A stretch of 64,000 nucleotides of DNA from Mycobacterium florentinum (GTDB taxonomy: Bacteria; Actinomycetota; Actinomycetes; Mycobacteriales; Mycobacteriaceae), in NCBI RefSeq assembly GCF_010730355.1, contig NZ_AP022576.1, forward strand, positions 2,542,001-2,606,000, read 5' to 3'. Positions 52,150 to 63,647 of this stretch are shown here, piece after piece. The position numbers and the translations under genes are program-made. The notes under the pieces were generated by a model, which made no database searches, was not told the origin of the DNA, and saw nothing but the letters and a program-made list of their open reading frames with translations. Every line of letters starts with the position of its first letter. Within the stretch, counting starts at the first letter, position 1.

Positions 52150-52640
52150 CCCACGGCTCCCCCACAAGCGGGAGGTGCCCCCACCCGCCGCATCGTGTAC
52201 GCGTCCGCGCCGCTGACGCGGTAGTAGCGCTTGCGCAGGCCGATCTGCTCGAAACCCACACTGATGTAGAGCGCGATGGCCGCCTCGTTGTCGGTGCGGA
52301 CCTCCAGGTAGACGACACCGCCGTCGGCGAACTCGAGCAGCTCGCCGAGCAGCAGCCGGCCGATACCCCGGCCCTGGTACTGCGGGTCGACGCCGATGGT
52401 GTGCACCTCGTATTCGAACGGCGGGGTGCGGCCCAACCGGGAAATGCCGGCATAGCCGACGAGGATGCCCGCGGTGCGTGCGCCCACGTAATGGTTGTGG
52501 GCACTGGCCAATTCGCGGTTGAACGCCGCCGCGGGCCAGGGGTCGTCGCCGTCGAACAGCTGGGCTTCCAACTCCGCGCACCGCTGAGCGTCGGCGCGGG
52601 TCAGGACGCCGATCGTCACGGGCTCGCCGCAGGCCGTCAT
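52146..52640 (-). CDS. rimI: RimI-type GNAT N-acetyltransferase
   Basis: A 164-residue GNAT protein: [20 protein letters not shown] is the acetyl-CoA-binding motif A, and [21 protein letters not shown] is motif B. RimI acetylates the N-terminal alanine of ribosomal protein S18. Stop and start codons overlap tsaD and tsaB (ATGA on both sides), a tightly coupled operon. Confidence 0.94.
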   Translation of the reverse strand: MTACGEPVTIGVLTRADAQRCAELEAQLFDGDDPWPAAAFNRELASAHNHYVGARTAGILVGYAGISRLGRTPPFEYEVHTIGVDPQYQGRGIGRLLLGELLEFADGGVVYLEVRTDNEAAIALYISVGFEQIGLRKRYYRVSGADAYTMRRVGAPPACGGAVG

Positions 52641-53260
52641 GGGCGGGCCGCCAGGGGTTTGGCGTCGGGCCGGCGCAGATACAACGCCACCAACGGCTGC
52701 GGGCCGGCGGACCAGTCGGACACGGCGGCCACCAACCCGGCCGGCGTCGGGTGGACGGGCTCGCAAACCGGCAGTCCGAACAGCACCGCGTGTGCGGGCG
52801 AACCGGCGACCGCTTGGGCCGCGCCGCGGTCGACGCCGGCGGGGGCGTTGACCGCCGGGCCGGCCGTGCGGACCCCGTCGCGGTAGCGGGCCCAGTAGAC
52901 CTCGCGGCGGCGGGCGTCGGTGACCACCAAGGTGTCGCCGGTGGTCAGCGCTCCGATGGCGTCCAGGCTGCACACGCCGTGCACCGGGATGCCCAGCGCA
53001 TGCCCATAGGCGGCTGCGGTGGCGATCCCGGCCCGCAGACCAGTGAACGGGCCCGGGCCACAGCCGACCACGACGGCGTCGAGGTCGGTCATCGTCAGCC
53101 CGGCATCGTCCAGCGCGGCGAGCACGTTGGGGGTGAGCCGTTCGGCGTGGGCGCGGGCGTCGACGGTGACCTGCTGGGCCAGCACGGTGTGATCGGACAA
53201 CCGCACAATGCCCGCCGTCACCGCGGGCGTCGCGGTGTCCAGCGTGAGGATCAGATTCAC
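52637..53260 (-). CDS. tsaB: TsaB, t6A biosynthesis partner of TsaD
   Basis: A 207-residue protein from GTG 53260 ([21 protein letters not shown]). ASKHA-fold start, [21 protein letters not shown] and the [19 protein letters not shown] segment identify TsaB (YeaZ), the inactive paralogue and dimer partner of TsaD. GTGA overlap with tsaE. Confidence 0.95.
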   Translation of the reverse strand: MNLILTLDTATPAVTAGIVRLSDHTVLAQQVTVDARAHAERLTPNVLAALDDAGLTMTDLDAVVVGCGPGPFTGLRAGIATAAAYGHALGIPVHGVCSLDAIGALTTGDTLVVTDARRREVYWARYRDGVRTAGPAVNAPAGVDRGAAQAVAGSPAHAVLFGLPVCEPVHPTPAGLVAAVSDWSAGPQPLVALYLRRPDAKPLAARP

Positions 53261-53787
53261 GAGCGGCCCCACTCCCAGGTCGCGATCCGCACGTCGGAGT
53301 GGCTGACCCGCTCCAGCCGGATGTCGAGATGACGTTCGGAGAGCCGCTCGGCAAGACCCTCGCCCCACTCGACCACGACGACCGCGTCCTCGAGATCGGT
53401 GTCGAGATCCAGTGAATCGAGTTCGCCGAGCAGGTCGGTGCCCTGGTGGTCCAGCAGCCGGTAGACGTCGACGTGAATCATCGTCGGTGCGCCTGCCTGT
53501 CGCGGCGGGTGCACCCGGGCCAACACGTACGTCGGCGACGTGACCGGGCCGTCGACATCCATTGCCGCGGCAATTCCCTTGGCCAGCACGGTCTTTCCCG
53601 CTCCGAGCGGACCGGAGAGCACCACGACGTCACCGGCGCGCAGCTGCTGTCCGAGCTGCGCGCCGAGCGCAATCGTGTCCTCGACGCGATCGCAGGTCGC
53701 CGTGCCTGATCCTGTTCGCCGCGGCGATCGCAAGCCCGGCGCAGCCGGGTGCAGCGAGTCGCCGCCATCCACTCTCAGTTCAGCCAC
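53257..53787 (-). CDS. tsaE: TsaE, P-loop ATPase of t6A synthesis
   Basis: A 176-residue protein with Walker A GPLGAGKTVLAKGIA near residue 60, VTSPTYVLARVHPP and the Walker-B-like HVDVYRLLD. It drives turnover of the TsaB-TsaD complex. The first 25 residues are a low-complexity, Arg/Pro-rich extension compared with other TsaE proteins. It starts inside the last codons of the hydrolase gene (8-bp overlap). Confidence 0.94.
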   Translation of the reverse strand: MAELRVDGGDSLHPAAPGLRSPRRTGSGTATCDRVEDTIALGAQLGQQLRAGDVVVLSGPLGAGKTVLAKGIAAAMDVDGPVTSPTYVLARVHPPRQAGAPTMIHVDVYRLLDHQGTDLLGELDSLDLDTDLEDAVVVVEWGEGLAERLSERHLDIRLERVSHSDVRIATWEWGRS

Positions 53788-54895
53788 GGCGCCGCATCCG
53801 TGCTCGGGTTCGCCGGTACCACAGAGTCATTCTGCCCGGAATGGCCCGATTGACCAGCCTGACCAGCCCGTCGTTGATGGCCTCGGGCTTGTCCAGCAGG
53901 GCCAGGTGACTGGCCCCGCTGACGATGACCAGCTCCGATCGCGGCAGCGAGGCCGCCATCTTTCTCGAGTACTCGTCCGGCGTGATCAGATCGTGGTCCC
54001 CGCAAGCGATCAGGGTCGGGATTCTCAGCAGTGTCCACAGGCCGGCGGTTTCGTCATGCACTTCCAGCGCGCGCAGGAACCCCACCAAGGTGGGGATCGG
54101 GGTGCCGTTCATCATCCGCTGGGAGAACGCGTCCAGGCTGCGGCTGACATGCAGATCGCTGTAGGACGCGGCCCGCAAAATCGGTCCGATCAGCGATCGG
54201 GATACGTTGCGGCCGCGGTGCATCAGTTTCGGCGCAGACCGTGCGGTAAACCGAAGTGCTTCCACCGCAGGGTTTTTCAGAATCTCGCCCAGTGGTGAGC
54301 GGGTAACCCCTTCGGCGGCAGAGGAAATCAGCGCCGCACCGACGATGCGGCCGCCGTACTGCTCCGGGTACTGCCGCGCATGCGACAACACCGTCATGCC
54401 GCCCATCGAGTGGCCGACCAGCACGATCACCCCGCGCGGCGCGACAGCGGTCAGGACGCTTTGCAGGTCCTGCCCCAGCTGCGTCAGCGTGTAGGTCTCG
54501 GGCGAGCCTTCGCCGGAACACCCATGGCCACGCTGGTCGTAGAAGACCATGCGCACTCGCGATCCCCACTTCTCGGCGAGCCGCTTGCGCTGAAAGTGGA
54601 AGGAGCCCATACGCAGACAGAATCCGTGCGCGAAGACCATCGTCAGCGGGGCGTCCAGCGGGCCGACTTCACGCACCGCCAGCACCACGCCGTCGGGCGT
54701 GGTCACCACGTAGTTGCGGTCGCTGTTGAGCCGCTCGAAATCCTCGTCGGCATAAGGGTCGTCGGACAGCGTCACGCGTTGCGTCATCGACCGGCGCACC
54801 GACGCGCCGACGATGGTGGCGACCGCAGTCAGCCCTGCCCCTCCCGCAAGCCATGCCCTTCCCCGTTGGCGCCTGCGAGTTTGTTCATCGTTCAA
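53780..54895 (-). CDS. alpha/beta hydrolase
   Basis: A 371-residue protein with an N-terminal hydrophobic segment ([20 protein letters not shown]), oxyanion region [17 protein letters not shown], nucleophile motif [18 protein letters not shown], acid in [15 protein letters not shown] and histidine in [12 protein letters not shown]. Common as a neighbour of alr and tsaE in mycobacteria. Substrate unknown; lipase or esterase activity is plausible. It overlaps alr upstream by 11 bp. Confidence 0.9.
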   Translation of the reverse strand: MNDEQTRRRQRGRAWLAGGAGLTAVATIVGASVRRSMTQRVTLSDDPYADEDFERLNSDRNYVVTTPDGVVLAVREVGPLDAPLTMVFAHGFCLRMGSFHFQRKRLAEKWGSRVRMVFYDQRGHGCSGEGSPETYTLTQLGQDLQSVLTAVAPRGVIVLVGHSMGGMTVLSHARQYPEQYGGRIVGAALISSAAEGVTRSPLGEILKNPAVEALRFTARSAPKLMHRGRNVSRSLIGPILRAASYSDLHVSRSLDAFSQRMMNGTPIPTLVGFLRALEVHDETAGLWTLLRIPTLIACGDHDLITPDEYSRKMAASLPRSELVIVSGASHLALLDKPEAINDGLVRLVNRAIPGRMTLWYRRTRARMRRRG

Positions 54896-56060
54896 CGGTT
54901 TCGGCCTCGCGGTAGGTCCTGGCGATGCGCCCCCGTGGGCTGGTGACCACTTCGTAGTGGATGGTGCCGAGCAGATCGGCCCAATCCTGTGCCGTGGGTT
55001 CGCCGATAGCGCCGGGACCGAACAGGATCGCCTCGTCGCCTTCGGCCACGTCGAGCGGGCCGGGACCGAGGTCGACCAGAAATTGGTCCATGCAGATCCG
55101 CCCGACGGCGCGGCGCAGTCTGCCGTTGATCAGCACGTCGAGCCGACCGCCCAGCGACCGGAAGACACCGTCGGCGTAGCCGATCGGCATCAGCGCCACG
55201 GTCGTGTCCTGCTTTGCGACCCAGGTGTGGGCGTACGACACGCCTTCGCCGGCGCGCACCGACTTCACCAGCGCAACAGCGCATTTCACCGTCATCGCCG
55301 GTATCAGCCCCATGTCGCCGAGCTCGGGAACCGGGCTCAGGCCGTAGACCGCGATCCCGGGCCGCACCATGTCGAAGGCGAGGTCGGGACGAGACATCGT
55401 GGCCGACGAATTCGACAGGTGGGCGATCTCGAACCGCACACCCTGGTTGTGCGCCTCGGCCAGCATCTCGTTGAACCGCTGAGCCTGAACATCATTGATC
55501 GAGTTGTCGGGCTGGTCAGCGAAAACCATGTGCGACATCAGCCCGCGCAACCGGACGGCATCGTCGGCGACCGCCTGGCGCAGCGCGGTCAGCATCGATG
55601 CGTAGTCACCCGGGGGCACGCCGTTGCGGTTCAGGCCGGTGTCGACTTTGACGCTCACGGTTGCCGTCCGACCGGTCCGGCGTACCGCGTCGAGCAGCTG
55701 GTCGAGTTGGCGCACCGAGGACACGGCGATCTCGACGTCGGCGATCACCGCGGGCCCGAAGTCGAGGCCGGGCGGATGCAGCCAAGCCAGGACCGGTGCG
55801 GTGATGCCGTCGGCGCGCAGCGCCAGGGCTTCGTCGACGGTGGCGACACCCAGTTCGGCCGCGCCGGCGGCCAACACGGTGTGGGCAACCCGAAGGGCGC
55901 CGTGGCCGTAACCGTCGGCCTTGACAACGGCCATTACCTGCGCTGATCCGGCGTGCTCGCGCAGCACCCGCACGTTGTGCGCAATTGCACCAAGGTCCAC
56001 CACGGCCTCGGCGAGGACACCCGGCGTCAGGGATATCGGCGTGACTGCCACGGCCGCCAT
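54885..56060 (-). CDS. alr: alanine racemase
   Basis: A 391-residue fold-type III PLP enzyme. PLP lysine in [18 protein letters not shown] near residue 42, the [26 protein letters not shown] segment, and the catalytic tyrosine in [13 protein letters not shown]. It makes D-alanine for peptidoglycan and is the target of D-cycloserine. ATG 56060 gives the usual start ([20 protein letters not shown]); an ATG at 56093 would add 11 residues. Confidence 0.96.
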   Translation of the reverse strand: MAAVAVTPISLTPGVLAEAVVDLGAIAHNVRVLREHAGSAQVMAVVKADGYGHGALRVAHTVLAAGAAELGVATVDEALALRADGITAPVLAWLHPPGLDFGPAVIADVEIAVSSVRQLDQLLDAVRRTGRTATVSVKVDTGLNRNGVPPGDYASMLTALRQAVADDAVRLRGLMSHMVFADQPDNSINDVQAQRFNEMLAEAHNQGVRFEIAHLSNSSATMSRPDLAFDMVRPGIAVYGLSPVPELGDMGLIPAMTVKCAVALVKSVRAGEGVSYAHTWVAKQDTTVALMPIGYADGVFRSLGGRLDVLINGRLRRAVGRICMDQFLVDLGPGPLDVAEGDEAILFGPGAIGEPTAQDWADLLGTIHYEVVTSPRGRIARTYREAETVER

Positions 56061-56154
56061 TGTCCCAGAGCCGAAGAGAGTGTCGCCGAGCATCGACTTG
56101 TTGCGGGGTTTTTGCCCTAATCGGCCCAACAAGTCGACGTTCGGCGTCACCACC

Positions 56155-57540
56155 TCAGTGCGCGAAGTGCTCGTTGCTGTAATGCCCGCCCGGCTTGAGC
56201 TTGTCCAGCGAGGCCAGCGCGCTGCGGGCGTCGTCGTGCAGCGCCCGGGCCAAGTCGGCGGACAGCCCCTCGCGCACCACGATGCGCAGCACGGAGATGT
56301 CCGTGGCGTTGTCCGGCATGGTGTAGGCCGGCACCTGCCAGCCGTAACCGCGCAGCTCATGCGAGACATCGAACTCGGTGTAGCCAAGGCCGCGGGCGAG
56401 CCGGAAGCTGACCACCGGGATCGCCGAGCCGTCCGAGATCAGCTCGCAGTGGTCTCCGACGCGCAGCTGCTCACCCAGCCAGCGCGCGGTCGTCGACAGT
56501 GTGTGCATGACCTGGGTGTATCCCTCGCGGCCCAGCCGCAGGAAGTTGTAGTACTGGCCGACGACCTGGTTGCCGGGACGGGAGAAGTTCAGCGTGAACG
56601 TCGGCATGTCGCCGCCCAGATAGTTCACGTGGAACACCAAATCCTCGGGCAGGTACTCCTTGCTGCGCCACACGACGAACCCGACGCCGGGGTAGGTCAG
56701 GCCGTATTTGTGGCCACTGACGTTGATCGACACCACCCGCGGCAGCCGGAAGTCCCACTTCAGCTCGGGATGCAGGAAGGGCACCACGAATCCGCCGCTC
56801 GCGGCGTCGACGTGCACCGGGACGTCCACACCGCCGCCGGCCGCCAGCTTGTCCAGCGCCGCGCAGATCTCCGCGATGGGTTCGAGCTCGCCCGTGTAGG
56901 TGGTGCCCAGGATCCCCACCACCCCGATCGTGTCCTCGTCGACGGCATCGATGACCTGCTCGGGGGTGATGACGTAGCGCCCCTCCTCCATCGGCAGGTA
57001 GCGCGGTTCGACGTCGAAGTAACGGCAGAACTTCTCCCAGACCACCTGGACGTTGGAGCCCATCACCAGGTTGGGCGTGCGGCCCTTCCAGTCTTTGCCG
57101 ACCTTCTCGCGCCACCGCCATTTCATCGCGAGCCCGCCGAGCATCACCGCTTCGCTGGAGCCGATGGTGGACACACCGCAGGCGCTGGACGGGTCGTCGT
57201 CGCGTAGGTCCTCGGCGTGGAAGAGGTCGGCGACCATGCATACGCAGCGCTGCTCGATGGCCGCGGTCGCCGGGTACTCGTCCTTGTCGATCATGTTCTT
57301 GTCGAACGTCTCGGCCATCAACCGCCCGGCCTGGGGATCCATCCAGGTGGTGACGAAGGTGGCCAGGTTCAACCGCGAGCTGCCGTCGAGCATCAGCTCG
57401 TCGTGGATGAAGCGGTAGGCGGCATCCGGGTCCATCGATTCCTCGGGCAGCCGCAGGGCGGGTATCGGCGCGGTGAACAGCCGCCCGGTGTAGGCGGGGG
57501 CGATCGAGTGGGCGGGCAGAGATGGGTGGCTGCGGGACAC
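56155..57540 (-). CDS. gadB: glutamate decarboxylase
   Basis: A 461-residue group II PLP decarboxylase. PLP lysine in [30 protein letters not shown] with the cofactor aspartate, and [20 protein letters not shown] near residue 120. It converts glutamate to GABA with proton use and may aid acid tolerance. Its gene order with alr and nnr is the mycobacterial core arrangement. Confidence 0.96.
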   Translation of the reverse strand: MSRSHPSLPAHSIAPAYTGRLFTAPIPALRLPEESMDPDAAYRFIHDELMLDGSSRLNLATFVTTWMDPQAGRLMAETFDKNMIDKDEYPATAAIEQRCVCMVADLFHAEDLRDDDPSSACGVSTIGSSEAVMLGGLAMKWRWREKVGKDWKGRTPNLVMGSNVQVVWEKFCRYFDVEPRYLPMEEGRYVITPEQVIDAVDEDTIGVVGILGTTYTGELEPIAEICAALDKLAAGGGVDVPVHVDAASGGFVVPFLHPELKWDFRLPRVVSINVSGHKYGLTYPGVGFVVWRSKEYLPEDLVFHVNYLGGDMPTFTLNFSRPGNQVVGQYYNFLRLGREGYTQVMHTLSTTARWLGEQLRVGDHCELISDGSAIPVVSFRLARGLGYTEFDVSHELRGYGWQVPAYTMPDNATDISVLRIVVREGLSADLARALHDDARSALASLDKLKPGGHYSNEHFAH

Positions 57541-57561
57541 GGCGGATCCTCTCGTTAGCTG

Positions 57562-58977
57562 TTACAGGGCGGCCAGGGCCGCGCGGATGTGCGCCACGAT
57601 GCGCGACGCGGAGGTGGGCGCCTCCCCGGGACCCGGATCGGCGGCCGACAGCGCCGCGGCGTGCGCGTGGACGTAGGCGCCGGCGGCGGCCGCCTCGGCG
57701 GGCGGTAGTCCCGCGGCGAGCAGCGCGCCGATCATCCCGGACAGCACGTCGCCGGACCCGGCGGTGGCCGCCCAGGACTGCCCGGCCGGATTCAGGTAGA
57801 CCGGGCCACCGGGGTCGGCGATGACGGTGACATTTCCCTTGAGCAGAACCGTGGCGCCGAACGTGTCGGCCAGCTTGCGGGTGGCGCCTATCCGATCATC
57901 CCCGGGCGGGTGACCGGCCAAACGGGCGAATTCACCGGCGTGCGGGGTCAGCAGCGTCGGGGCGCGGCGGTTGGCCACCAGCTCGGGATGCGCGGCAAGG
58001 ATGGTCAGCCCGTCGGCGTCGACGAGCACCGGCAGGTCGGTGTCCAGCGCGAACCACAATGCGGCGGCGCCGACGTCGTCGGTGCCCAAACCCGGTCCGA
58101 CCACCCACGCCTGCACCCGCCCGGCCGCCGTGGCGGTCGGTGTCGCGATGACCTCGGGCCATACCGCGAGGACCTGGCTGTGTCCGCTGCCCGCGTAGCG
58201 GACCATGCCCGAGGTGGCCGCGACCGCGGCGCCGGTGCACAGTACGGCCGCACCCGGATACGTCGACGAGCCGGCCAGGATGCCGGTCACTCCCTGCGTG
58301 TACTTGTCGTCGTGCGGGCCCGGCACCGGCCAGCGGGCGGCGACGTCGTCGGCCTCGAAGCCCAGCACATCGGTGTCCGGGAGATCGAGGCCGATATCGA
58401 CCAGCGTGACGTCGCCGCAGTCGGCCAGCGCGTGCACGGGCTTTAGGCCGCCGAAGGTGACGGTCAGCGCGGCGTGCACCGCGGGGCCGGTGATCGCACC
58501 CGTCCCCGGGTCGATGCCGCTGGGCAGGTCGACGGCGACCACCGGGATGTCTGCAGCGGCCTCGAACACCTCGGCGGCCGCCGGTCGCAGCGGACCCGAG
58601 CCGGAAATGCCGACCACGCCGTCGATGACGAGATCGGTTGTCGCCGAGACACTCTCCACAATGCGACCGCCGGCCTTCCGGAAGGCGGCCAGCCCCTTGC
58701 GGTGGGTGCGGTCCGGGCTGAGCAACACCGCATCCGCGGCCGCGCCCCGGCGAAGCAGGAAGGTCGCCGCCCACAGCGCGTCCCCGCCGTTGTCACCGGA
58801 GCCGACGACCGCGCACACCCGCCGGCCGGCCACACCGCCCGTGCGGGCCGTTAGCTCGCCAATAATCTCGGTGGCCAGCCCGAAGGCGGCGCGCTTCATC
58901 AGGGCGCCATCGGGCAGGCTGGCCAGCAGCGGTGCTTCGGCGTCGCGGATCGCATCTACGGAGTAGTAATGCCGCAT
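57562..58977 (-). CDS. nnr: bifunctional NAD(P)HX epimerase/dehydratase
   Basis: A 471-residue fusion. The N-terminal half is the epimerase (YjeF_N: VCAVVGSGDNGGDALWAA, LVIDGVVGISGSGPLRP, VDLPSGIDPGTG). The C-terminal half is the ADP-dependent dehydratase (ribokinase-like: GPGLGTDDVG, VLVDADGLTILA, LLTPHAGEFARLAG, AATAGSGDVLSGMIGALLA). It repairs hydrated NADH and NADPH. ATG 58977 chosen (MRHYYSVDAIRDAE). Length agrees with the M. tuberculosis homologue. Confidence 0.95.
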   Translation of the reverse strand: MRHYYSVDAIRDAEAPLLASLPDGALMKRAAFGLATEIIGELTARTGGVAGRRVCAVVGSGDNGGDALWAATFLLRRGAAADAVLLSPDRTHRKGLAAFRKAGGRIVESVSATTDLVIDGVVGISGSGPLRPAAAEVFEAAADIPVVAVDLPSGIDPGTGAITGPAVHAALTVTFGGLKPVHALADCGDVTLVDIGLDLPDTDVLGFEADDVAARWPVPGPHDDKYTQGVTGILAGSSTYPGAAVLCTGAAVAATSGMVRYAGSGHSQVLAVWPEVIATPTATAAGRVQAWVVGPGLGTDDVGAAALWFALDTDLPVLVDADGLTILAAHPELVANRRAPTLLTPHAGEFARLAGHPPGDDRIGATRKLADTFGATVLLKGNVTVIADPGGPVYLNPAGQSWAATAGSGDVLSGMIGALLAAGLPPAEAAAAGAYVHAHAAALSAADPGPGEAPTSASRIVAHIRAALAAL

Positions 58978-59070
58978 CGAATTCAGCATTCCATGCTCGT
59001 CTGTGTTTGCGCACAGCACTCGTTCAGGAGTCGTCCGTACATTCGGTGGTAGCGACGAATTGGAGGGGCT

Positions 59071-60003
59071 ATGGCGCGCACGGATGACGACACCTGGGAT
59101 CTGGGAAATGGCGTGGGAGCCACCGCAACCGGCGTCGCGGTGGGCCGGGCACTGGCCACCCGCGCACCCCAGCCACTGATCAACGACCCGTTCGCCGAGC
59201 CGCTGGTGCGCGCCGTCGGCGTGGAGTTCTTCACTCGCCTGGCCAGCGGCGACCTGGACCCGGCCGGGGTCGACGACAACGGCGACTTCGGGATGCTGGG
59301 GATGGCGGACATGATGGGCATCCGCACCCGGTTCTTCGACGACTTCTTCGTCACCGCGGCCGCCGCGGGGATCCGCCAGGTGGTGATCTTGGCCTCGGGT
59401 CTGGACGCCCGCGCCTACCGGCTGCCCTGGCCGGACGGAACGACGGTGTTCGAGATCGACCAGTCCCAGGTCATCGAGTTCAAGAGCGCAACCCTGGCCA
59501 AGCTGGGCGCCACCCCGACAGCCGATCGGCGCGCGGTGCCGGTCGACCTACGCCACGACTGGCCCGCGGCCCTGCGCGCCGCCGGACTGGACCCCGGCAA
59601 GCCGACCGCGTGGAGCGCCGAGGGTCTGCTGCCGTTCTTGCCGCCCGAGGCCCAGGATCGGCTGCTGGACAACATCACTGAGCTCAGCGCGCCGGGAAGC
59701 CAGCTGGCCACCGAAAACGTGCAGGGCGCGGGCGACGCCGTAGAGACGATGGCCGACCGCATGCGTGAGGTCACCGAGCAGTGGCGCGAACACGGCTTCG
59801 ACATCGAGATGACCGACCTCTGGTATGCGGGCGACCGCAACGACGTCGTCGAGTACCTGCGTTCGCACGGCTGGCAGACAGCCGCCAGCGGGGTCGTGGA
59901 TTTAGCTGCGAACTATGGTATTTCGCTGCCGCCGAGGCCCGCCGCGCCCGACAAGGAGGGCACGCTGTCGGCGTTGCAATACGTCACCGCCACCCGGAGC
60001 TAA
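59071..60003 (+). CDS. mycobacterial SAM-dependent methyltransferase (TIGR00027/PPM-like)
   Basis: A 310-residue member of the large mycobacterial family of putative S-adenosylmethionine-dependent methyltransferases. Typical start [20 protein letters not shown], then [48 protein letters not shown] and [18 protein letters not shown]. Divergent from nnr and convergent with the peptidase gene, whose stop overlaps its own by 4 bp. Substrate unknown. Confidence 0.92.
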   Translation: MARTDDDTWDLGNGVGATATGVAVGRALATRAPQPLINDPFAEPLVRAVGVEFFTRLASGDLDPAGVDDNGDFGMLGMADMMGIRTRFFDDFFVTAAAAGIRQVVILASGLDARAYRLPWPDGTTVFEIDQSQVIEFKSATLAKLGATPTADRRAVPVDLRHDWPAALRAAGLDPGKPTAWSAEGLLPFLPPEAQDRLLDNITELSAPGSQLATENVQGAGDAVETMADRMREVTEQWREHGFDIEMTDLWYAGDRNDVVEYLRSHGWQTAASGVVDLAANYGISLPPRPAAPDKEGTLSALQYVTATRS

Positions 60004-61847
60004 GCCTCGAAGGACCTGATCATCCATTCGGTCATCGCGACGGCCAGCGCGGCGCGGTTCTCGCGCTTGATGATGCCGTGTCCGTCGTTGTCGAAGAGCA
60101 GGTAGCGCACGTCGCGTCCGAGCTGGCGCAACGTGTCGACGATCTGTTCGGATTCGCTGACCGGCACGTTGGTGTCATGGGCGCCGTGCACCACCAACAA
60201 CGGCGTCGTCAGCTTGTCGGCGCGCAGCAGGGGTGACAGCTGGTCGAGTAGTTCGCGATCGCCGATCGGATGGCCGTATTCGGGGTACGCGGAGTCGGCG
60301 ATCCACGGCTCGGTGTTGCGATAGAACGTGCTCAGGTCGCTCATCCCGCAGATGCTGATTCCCGCGGCGAACAGGTCCGGGTGAAACGTCAACGCGGCCT
60401 GCGTGAGGTAGCCGCCGTACGACCAGCCTGCGCAGGCAATGCGGCGGGGTTCGACGAAGCCGTTGTCGACCAGGAAGCTCGCGCAGTCGGCGACGTCGTC
60501 GATGGCCGCGAAGCGCTTTTCCTTGTCGTCGGCGTGCACGAATGACTTCCCAAAACCCCCGGAGCCACGGACATTCGGCGCCAGCACGACGAACCCATCG
60601 TTGACCAATCGCGAGAAGATGTCGTTGTAGCCGGGCCGGGCCTGGCCTTCCGGACCTCCGTGCAAAAAGATGACCGCGCCGGCCGCAGCGTCGGCGTTCA
60701 TCGGCCGATACAGCCAAGCGTTCAAGCGCAGCCCGTCGCGGGCGATGATCGTCTGCGGCTCGGCGAAGACTGTGGGGATCACCACCGGCTGCTTGCCCTC
60801 GGTGTCGATGAATTCCCATTCGCGTGAGCGCGGGTCGACCAATTCGACGGTACGCGGCAGGTCGGGCCCCTCGACGGTCATCGCGACCATCGAGCCGCCC
60901 GCGCTGATGGACAGCTCGCTTGCGACCGGCCCGGGCAGCGGAATCGGCTCGCTCAGGGTGTAGTCGGTGTATTCGAGGATCTGTAATTCGCTGCGGCCCT
61001 GCAGGTTCCACAGTAGTGCGACGGTGGACAGGTCGTCGCTGACGGCGAACTCGGCGAGGTCGCAATCCGCACGCTCGGCCACCACGATGTAGCTGACGCC
61101 GTCCAGCGTGACGGTCACTTCCAGCAATCGGGCCTGCTCGCAGCCATTGTCGCTGCGGATCAGCGCTCGTACGTATCCGTCGGCGCCGGTGCCCGGGTTG
61201 TACAGCTTCGTCTGCTCGCCGGAGAGTCCATGGCGCAGGCGACGCGGTTGGTGGTCGTCGAGGATGACCCCCTCGGCGGTCGTCGAGCCGGGATCGGAAG
61301 GGAGCAAACTGATTTCGGTCTGTCCGAACATCATGATCATTTCGTGGTAGCCGCGCGGGCCGACCCGAATCAGTGCCGCGCCGGCCCAGGCATCGACCAA
61401 CCGGCCGCCGGATCGACGGTCCAGCACGGTGTGACGACCGTCGGTCGGATCGATCAGGCAAGACCGCCCCACTCCGTCTTCGCCGGTCAGGATCGCCGCC
61501 ACCAGGGTGCCGTCCCACGCGATCAGCTCGGCCGTCCCGGCTTCTTCGTCGTCGATACGCCAGGCCATCCGATCGTCGGGATCGGTGGTGACGACCCAGA
61601 TTTGGCTACGAGACCCGCTCCCGTCGAGCGTTACCTGACACGCCAGCCACTGGCCGTCCGCGGAGTGGATGACGCGAGCGACCGGACCCTCGACCGGCAG
61701 CTCCACGTCTCGCGACGAGCTGGCCCGCCAACCGCGCAGAAAGCGTTGCACCGCGCGGGGATAGCCGCCTTCGTCGACGATGTGGGCGACCGCGGTTGCG
61801 TCCGGCGACAGCGACGCGCCGTAGACCTCGCGCACCTGCCGCCCCAT
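60000..61847 (-). CDS. prolyl-oligopeptidase-family (S9) peptidase
   Basis: A 615-residue protein with an N-terminal beta-propeller (about 1-350) and a C-terminal alpha/beta-hydrolase domain. Nucleophile motif [15 protein letters not shown], acid in [16 protein letters not shown] and histidine in [26 protein letters not shown] holds the oxyanion HGGP. Family members cleave short peptides. No signal peptide is apparent. Confidence 0.92.
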   Translation of the reverse strand: MGRQVREVYGASLSPDATAVAHIVDEGGYPRAVQRFLRGWRASSSRDVELPVEGPVARVIHSADGQWLACQVTLDGSGSRSQIWVVTTDPDDRMAWRIDDEEAGTAELIAWDGTLVAAILTGEDGVGRSCLIDPTDGRHTVLDRRSGGRLVDAWAGAALIRVGPRGYHEMIMMFGQTEISLLPSDPGSTTAEGVILDDHQPRRLRHGLSGEQTKLYNPGTGADGYVRALIRSDNGCEQARLLEVTVTLDGVSYIVVAERADCDLAEFAVSDDLSTVALLWNLQGRSELQILEYTDYTLSEPIPLPGPVASELSISAGGSMVAMTVEGPDLPRTVELVDPRSREWEFIDTEGKQPVVIPTVFAEPQTIIARDGLRLNAWLYRPMNADAAAGAVIFLHGGPEGQARPGYNDIFSRLVNDGFVVLAPNVRGSGGFGKSFVHADDKEKRFAAIDDVADCASFLVDNGFVEPRRIACAGWSYGGYLTQAALTFHPDLFAAGISICGMSDLSTFYRNTEPWIADSAYPEYGHPIGDRELLDQLSPLLRADKLTTPLLVVHGAHDTNVPVSESEQIVDTLRQLGRDVRYLLFDNDGHGIIKRENRAALAVAMTEWMIRSFEA

Positions 61848-61943
61848 CGATTCCCACCTCCAGGTTTCTCGCGGCCGTCGTCGTGTCCCGACACGTGACG
61901 AGGGTATCGGCCTGGCCGGAATTCCTCTTCCGCGGCCAAGCCG

Positions 61944-62666
61944 TCAGACCGGCTCCTCGCGGGAACGAAATCGGCGAAACGCGGCCCTGACCCGCGCCGG
62001 ACTCCACGGCTTGTCCTTTTTCGCCCGGGCCATCGGATAGAAGCAGAGGCCGATGAGGATCGACGTGAAGTGACCGATCGCGGTGAAGTTCAGCCCGTGT
62101 TTGGTCATGGTGATCAGCGGAAAACCGAAGATGACCAGCAGCACGCCGAGGTAGAGCCAGCGCCATGGCCGCGCGATGCGATAGGCCAGCACGGCCATGA
62201 TGCCGACGAGGAAATAGCTCACCCCGATATCGCGTGAGCGAACCAACCGTTCCGATGCGTCGTGTTCCTCGATCGCGAAGTACAGGATGCCTTCGCTGAT
62301 GTAGGTGGAAAGGATGTGGCTGGTCAACCCCACGGTGAGCCAATTCAGGTGGCCGAGCCAATGTTCGGCCGGGGCGAGAAACAGGGTGAACAGCAGCAGG
62401 TAGGGTTCCAGGCTTTTGCCGTCGATCCACAGCAGGCTGGAGAACAGCACGGAGAGCGGGTCGGTGCCCAACTCGTGAATGTTGGTGGAGCGGTGCAGCA
62501 GTACCGAGTGCAGTTGCCGCCCGGACATTTGGTTCTGGATGACCGTCGTGATCATCAACACGAATAGCCAGCCGTACGTTAGCGGCGCGCCGCTGACGAA
62601 ATGCCAGACTCCCAGCGCCAGGCTGCGTAGACGCGCCCCCACCGATCCTTCCGCCACGGCGTCCAC
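61944..62666 (-). CDS. rhomboid-like multi-pass membrane protein
   Basis: A 240-residue protein with about six hydrophobic helices (APLTYGWLFVLMITTVIQNQ, YLLLFTLFLAPAEHWLGH, LTVGLTSHILSTYISEG, GVSYFLVGIMAVLAYRIA, YLGVLLVIFGFPLITM). HWLGHLNWL and GHFTSILIGLCFYP resemble the mycobacterial rhomboid-like protein family. A classic G-x-S-G catalytic serine is not visible, so protease activity is doubtful. Located between the peptidase and the DUF4436 genes on the same strand. Confidence 0.75.
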   Translation of the reverse strand: MDAVAEGSVGARLRSLALGVWHFVSGAPLTYGWLFVLMITTVIQNQMSGRQLHSVLLHRSTNIHELGTDPLSVLFSSLLWIDGKSLEPYLLLFTLFLAPAEHWLGHLNWLTVGLTSHILSTYISEGILYFAIEEHDASERLVRSRDIGVSYFLVGIMAVLAYRIARPWRWLYLGVLLVIFGFPLITMTKHGLNFTAIGHFTSILIGLCFYPMARAKKDKPWSPARVRAAFRRFRSREEPV

Positions 62667-62696
62667 CTTTGCATGCCCGGCGGCTTGGGCAAACTG

Positions 62697-63572
62697 TTAT
62701 GCCGCCTTTTCGGGTTCGGGTCGTAGATGCCGCCACCAGCAATAGACATAGAGCACCATCGACATCACCAAGGCGACGATGACCCAGAGCGTGACCGTCA
62801 CGTCAACCCAGGACCCGATCGGGGGCGCGTCGGGCAGAGCATTTCGCAGTGGTATCACCGCGAAGAGCATTGCCGCGTACCACGTTGTCATCGGTGGCTG
62901 GAATTTTCGCTTATCGCGCGCCGTCTGAATCGCGACGAATGCGCCCACTCCGGCCACCGCGAGCATCACCACAATGATGACGGCGGCGAACAACGCGATG
63001 CTGGGCGACCGGCGCAGTTCGACTCGGTACGGCGACTGCGGATTACCGTCACCAGCAACGGAGAGCCGCCAGCCGGAGACACGGTCGACGAATTTCACCG
63101 GCAACTGTTCGGGTCTCTCGCTGCCATAGATGAGGTCGACGGTGATCGGCCCCGATTGATACTTATCCAAGGGCCACACCGACGGATCTCCGCTAATCGT
63201 CAGCGGGACAGGGTATTCGCCCGGAAGCATTCCCTTCGTCCACGCGCGCTTGCTGGGCGTGACCGCGGAGTGCACCACGACGGCGAAGTCTTGGTTGAGG
63301 CCGCGCGTTCCCGGATCCAGCAGCCCGGGCCCGGGGGTAACGGTCACGTTGGTATGAACCGCGCCCTTCATCGACTGGAGCTCGAGGAAGTCGATCGTCA
63401 CCGTGGTCCCGTCGGCCTCGGGCTTGCCTTGGGTCAGTTGCAGCGGGCAGCCGCAACCGGACCTGGCGTAGAGCGAGACCGTGGTGATGTAGGCGCCGAT
63501 GAAGAAAATGACCAGAGCCATGATCGAAAACTTCATGAACCGAGTGCCTCTGGCGAAACCGTTCGATGCCAA
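62697..63572 (-). CDS. DUF4436-type membrane protein
   Basis: A 291-residue protein with an N-terminal TM helix (FSIMALVIFFIGAYITTVSL), a roughly 150-residue extracytoplasmic part and three C-terminal TM helices (ALFAAVIIVVMLAVAGVGAF, TTWYAAMLFAVIPLRNALPD, WVDVTVTLWVIVALVMSMVL). This is the layout of mycobacterial DUF4436 proteins. A paralogue is partly visible at 63648. ATG at 63572; an internal ATG 36 bases later could be the true start. Function unknown. Confidence 0.8.
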   Translation of the reverse strand: MASNGFARGTRFMKFSIMALVIFFIGAYITTVSLYARSGCGCPLQLTQGKPEADGTTVTIDFLELQSMKGAVHTNVTVTPGPGLLDPGTRGLNQDFAVVVHSAVTPSKRAWTKGMLPGEYPVPLTISGDPSVWPLDKYQSGPITVDLIYGSERPEQLPVKFVDRVSGWRLSVAGDGNPQSPYRVELRRSPSIALFAAVIIVVMLAVAGVGAFVAIQTARDKRKFQPPMTTWYAAMLFAVIPLRNALPDAPPIGSWVDVTVTLWVIVALVMSMVLYVYCWWRHLRPEPEKAA

Positions 63573-63647
63573 GGTTGCCTCCCCGCTGACCGGGCTGTCC
63601 TGAGATGGGGTCCCGGCGAGAAATACTAGGCCCGCTGCCCGCCGCAG

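Noticed and set aside
54380..55946. Long plus-strand ORFs opposite the hydrolase and alr genes
   Set aside because: They are mirror frames of well-supported core genes, rich in R, H and G as expected from high-GC shadows.
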